From Collinsella sp. TF05-9AC (lineage in GTDB: Bacteria > Actinomycetota > Coriobacteriia > Coriobacteriales > Coriobacteriaceae), in the NCBI RefSeq assembly GCF_003438495.1, contig NZ_QSSH01000007.1:1-64000 (forward strand): DNA of 64,000 bases. The letters run 5' to 3'. Position numbers and translations under genes: made by a program. Under the pieces are notes generated by a model. The model did no database searches. It was not told the origin of the DNA and saw only the letters and a program-made list of their open reading frames with translations. Each line of letters opens with the position of its first letter. The first letter of the stretch is position 1. This document shows positions 61,639 through 64,000 of the stretch, piece by piece.

Positions 61639-62757
61639 ATGAATCCAAATCCCTTTAAGCCCACGGCTGGCAAGCAGCCTCCGATACTCATCGGCCGCGA
61701 GTCGGTCATCGAAGATTTCGAGGAAGGGCTCGATAACGGCGCCGGAGCGCCGGGTAGACTCATGCTCATTACGGGAAACCGCGGCTGTGGCAAGACGGTT
61801 CTCCTACGGGAGCTGCAACGTCTAGCCAATGAGCGTGGATGGGCGGTTGTCTCCGATTCCGCTTCGCTTGGCTTATGCGACCGCTTGGCCGACGCGCTTC
61901 GTTCGAATAAACCCGTTGTGACGTCAATGGAGTTCGGTCCGTCGTTTGGCCGGATGTCGGTCGAGGCGGCGCGAGCAAAGGGCGAGACGTTGCGAGGGCT
62001 GGTTAACGAGCGCCTCAAGAGGCTCGGTCCAGGCAAGGGCATACTGTTTGCGATTGACGAGGCGCAATCGGCGTCTATCGAGGAACTGGCGGCTCTTGCC
62101 GTTCTCTATCAGCAGGTGCTCGGAGATCAAGATGCCACGGGCTTGCCCGATAGCGACCAGCGCGGTCTTGCGCTGGCGTTCGCCGGCTTGCCCAGTATGG
62201 TTGATGACTTGCTCGAAGAGCCGAGCGTGACGTTTTTGCGGCGTGCCCAGCAGCGTACGTTGGGGGCGATATCTTTGCCCAAGGTGCGCGATTCGTATAT
62301 CCAGACGGTCAAAGACGCTGGTCTTTACGTTGACGCGGAGACGGCGGACCTTGCGGCGCGCAAGAGCATGGGGCATCCCTACATGGTTCAGCTGGTGGGA
62401 TATTACATGTGGCGGTCTGCTGTCCGGCGTGGCTCGCAGGTCATCGAAAGGCGCGATGTCGAGGATGGCCATGCGGATGCCGTCTCCGAGTTCTACGAAG
62501 CGGTTGACGCGCCCCTGTATTACGGGCTGCGCAGTCCACAGCGCCTTTTTATCGAGGCTATGGCGGTTGACGAGAACAAACCGACGCGCATGGCGGATAT
62601 CATTGAGCGTTGTGATCGTACCCAGAGCTGGGCGAGTAAATATCGCGCAAGCCTGATTCGCGAGCGCGTCATCGAGGCTGCCGGATACGGCCTCGTCCGG
62701 TTTACCGTGCCCATGCTGGGCGCGTACGTTCGCGATCGAGTTTTATGGCATGAGTAG
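61639..62757 (+). CDS. AAA+ ATPase with C-terminal winged helix
   Basis: A 372-aa protein. [19 protein letters not shown] is followed by Walker [18 protein letters not shown] (about 43-59), Walker [21 protein letters not shown] (about 134-153), sensor-1 region [16 protein letters not shown], a lid helical bundle, and a C-terminal winged helix ([40 protein letters not shown]). This is the STAND/Orc1-Cdc6-like layout of many stand-alone bacterial ATPases with no assigned function. GAGGAGG lies 5-6 bp before the ATG. Phased 10-bp repeats lie in the promoter region, possibly its own binding sites. Confidence 0.8.
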   Translation: MNPNPFKPTAGKQPPILIGRESVIEDFEEGLDNGAGAPGRLMLITGNRGCGKTVLLRELQRLANERGWAVVSDSASLGLCDRLADALRSNKPVVTSMEFGPSFGRMSVEAARAKGETLRGLVNERLKRLGPGKGILFAIDEAQSASIEELAALAVLYQQVLGDQDATGLPDSDQRGLALAFAGLPSMVDDLLEEPSVTFLRRAQQRTLGAISLPKVRDSYIQTVKDAGLYVDAETADLAARKSMGHPYMVQLVGYYMWRSAVRRGSQVIERRDVEDGHADAVSEFYEAVDAPLYYGLRSPQRLFIEAMAVDENKPTRMADIIERCDRTQSWASKYRASLIRERVIEAAGYGLVRFTVPMLGAYVRDRVLWHE

Positions 62758-62767
62758 GGTGATAAAG

Positions 62768-64000
62768 GTGACGGAACAGAAGATGAGCCCGCAGGCTATC
62801 GAGGTGCGTGGCGCGCGCGTTCATAACCTTAAAGACATCGATATCGATATTCCGCTGGGAAAGCTCGTGGGCATTGCCGGCGTGTCGGGTTCGGGCAAGA
62901 GTTCGCTGGCGCTGGGGGTTCTTTATGCCGAGGGCTCGCGTCGCTACTTGGAAGCACTCAGCACCTATACTCGACGTCGCCTAACGCAGGCCGAGCACGC
63001 TCAGGTGGATGAGGTATTGCACGTGCCGGCGGCACTCGCATTGCATCAGCGCCCCGGCGTGCCGGGCGTGCGGTCCACTTTTGGCACCATGACCGAGCTC
63101 AACAACAGCCTGCGCCTACTCTTTAGCCGCTGTGCCCATCACGTGTGCCCGCATTGCGGGGCGCGTGTGGAGCCGAGCCTTAATGTGGCTGCGGGCCTGT
63201 CGCTCACGTGCCCCGCATGCGGCCGCGAGTTCTACGCGCCGGGTGCCGAGGACCTTGCGTTTAACAGCGGCGGCGCGTGCTCTACCTGCGGCGGCACTGG
63301 TGTCATGCGCGAGGTGGACGAGGCGAGCCTGGTGCCCGACGAGTCAAAGACCATCAACGAAGGCGCGGTGCTTCCCTGGGGTACGCTCATGTGGGATCTG
63401 ATGAAGCAGGTAGCCGGCGAGATGGGCGTGCGCACCGACGTGCCGTTTAACCAGCTCACGCCTCAAGAGCGCGACATCGTGTTTCACGGCCCCGCGGTTA
63501 AGAAGCACATTCTTTACGTTCCCAAAAACGGCGAGGGCGCCACGCCGCTCGACTTTACCTATTACAACGCCGTCTATACCGTCGAGAACGCACTCGCAAA
63601 GGTCAAAGACGATAAGGGTCTCAAACGCGTTGCACGCTTTTTGCGCGAGGGGCCATGCCGTGACTGTGGCGGCACGCGTCTCTCCGAGGCCGCACGCCAG
63701 CCCCAGGTACGCGGTATCAATCTGGCACAGGCCGCGGCCATGACGCTTGGTGATGCGGTTGAGTGGATGCGCGAGGTGCCCACATCCTTGCCGACCGAGA
63801 TGCAGCCCATGGCGACGGATATCTGCGATTCGTTTTTGGGTGCGGCCCGTCGCCTGGTCGATTTGGGCCTCGATTATCTTTCGCTCGACCGCGCCGGCGC
63901 CACGCTCTCCACGGGCGAGCGTCAGCGCGTCCAGCTCGCCCGTGTGGTGCGTAACCGATCGACGGGCGTGCTCTATGTACTGGACGAGCCTTCGATCGGC
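62768..64000 (+). CDS. UvrA-like excinuclease ATPase (partial, runs off the window)
   Basis: At least 411 codons of a UvrA-family ABC ATPase. It opens [20 protein letters not shown], with Walker [36 protein letters not shown], and zinc modules CPHCGA..., CPACGREF and CSTCGGTG. Further on are CRDCGGTRL and the signature [20 protein letters not shown], then [10 protein letters not shown] at the edge. The region between the Walker A and signature motifs is shorter than in UvrA, which favours the UvrA2/DrrC-like class linked to drug tolerance rather than core repair. The start may be GTG 62759, GTG 62768 or ATG 62783. Confidence 0.85.
   Translation, partial: MTEQKMSPQAIEVRGARVHNLKDIDIDIPLGKLVGIAGVSGSGKSSLALGVLYAEGSRRYLEALSTYTRRRLTQAEHAQVDEVLHVPAALALHQRPGVPGVRSTFGTMTELNNSLRLLFSRCAHHVCPHCGARVEPSLNVAAGLSLTCPACGREFYAPGAEDLAFNSGGACSTCGGTGVMREVDEASLVPDESKTINEGAVLPWGTLMWDLMKQVAGEMGVRTDVPFNQLTPQERDIVFHGPAVKKHILYVPKNGEGATPLDFTYYNAVYTVENALAKVKDDKGLKRVARFLREGPCRDCGGTRLSEAARQPQVRGINLAQAAAMTLGDAVEWMREVPTSLPTEMQPMATDICDSFLGAARRLVDLGLDYLSLDRAGATLSTGERQRVQLARVVRNRSTGVLYVLDEPSIG

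Overview
The window reads as chromosomal DNA of a high-GC gut actinobacterium of class Coriobacteriia, most likely Collinsella or a close relative. This is inferred from gene content, dispersed intergenic repeats and codon style; I could run no database search. Genes are dense, on both strands, mostly in short operons with 4-bp start/stop overlaps. No rRNA or tRNA gene was recognised.

Layout. 1-1522: lantibiotic-protection-type ABC exporter, with a decayed TetR-like regulator opposite it. 1885-4842: an accessory patch holding a ToxN/AbiQ-like RNase behind a structured leader, a YjdF gene with a probable yjdF riboswitch, a 17-bp inverted repeat with a gene remnant, an FMN flavoprotein, and a wrecked AAA+ ATPase gene behind phased repeats. 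4981-9264: topoisomerase IV (parE-parC). 9494-16026: Xre plus membrane protein, a 1455-aa sortase-type surface protein and a LuxR regulator. 16094-20080: an OmpR-type two-component system divergent from a CXXC / NapH-like ferredoxin / TlpA redox operon whose ferredoxin gene has an in-frame TAG. 20259-29820: an ABC ATPase-permease fusion and a magnesium island (P-type ATPase, orphan winged-helix protein, mgtA with a possible leader peptide, small membrane protein).

29841-45457: a MITE-like element, Dus, glutaredoxin, TipAS-type regulator, TrmO, MalY/PatB-type lyase, two solute-binding-protein/hybrid-kinase systems (one intact, one split by a frameshift), a K+ channel, a LOG protein, a ClC channel gene broken by an in-frame TAG, an EFR1 ferredoxin and an EamA transporter. 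45731-47783: GntR-controlled ABC exporter. 47838-48132: eight 15-bp half-sites in strictly alternating orientation at exactly 40-bp steps, the most unusual structure here. 48278-64000: prfC, a VUT transporter with a structured leader, SDR, ung, EamA, LysR, MATE, rlmA, small membrane proteins, rsmJ, GNAT, a Tet(M)-like GTPase, an intact AAA+ ATPase behind phased 10-bp repeats, and the start of a UvrA-like gene.

Themes. Palindromic repeat families recur between genes; three copies begin at the stop codon of the upstream gene. Several genes are broken (two in-frame ambers, one frameshift, one double deletion, two remnants). Both AAA+ ATPase loci carry short direct repeats phased with the DNA helix just ahead of the start codon.
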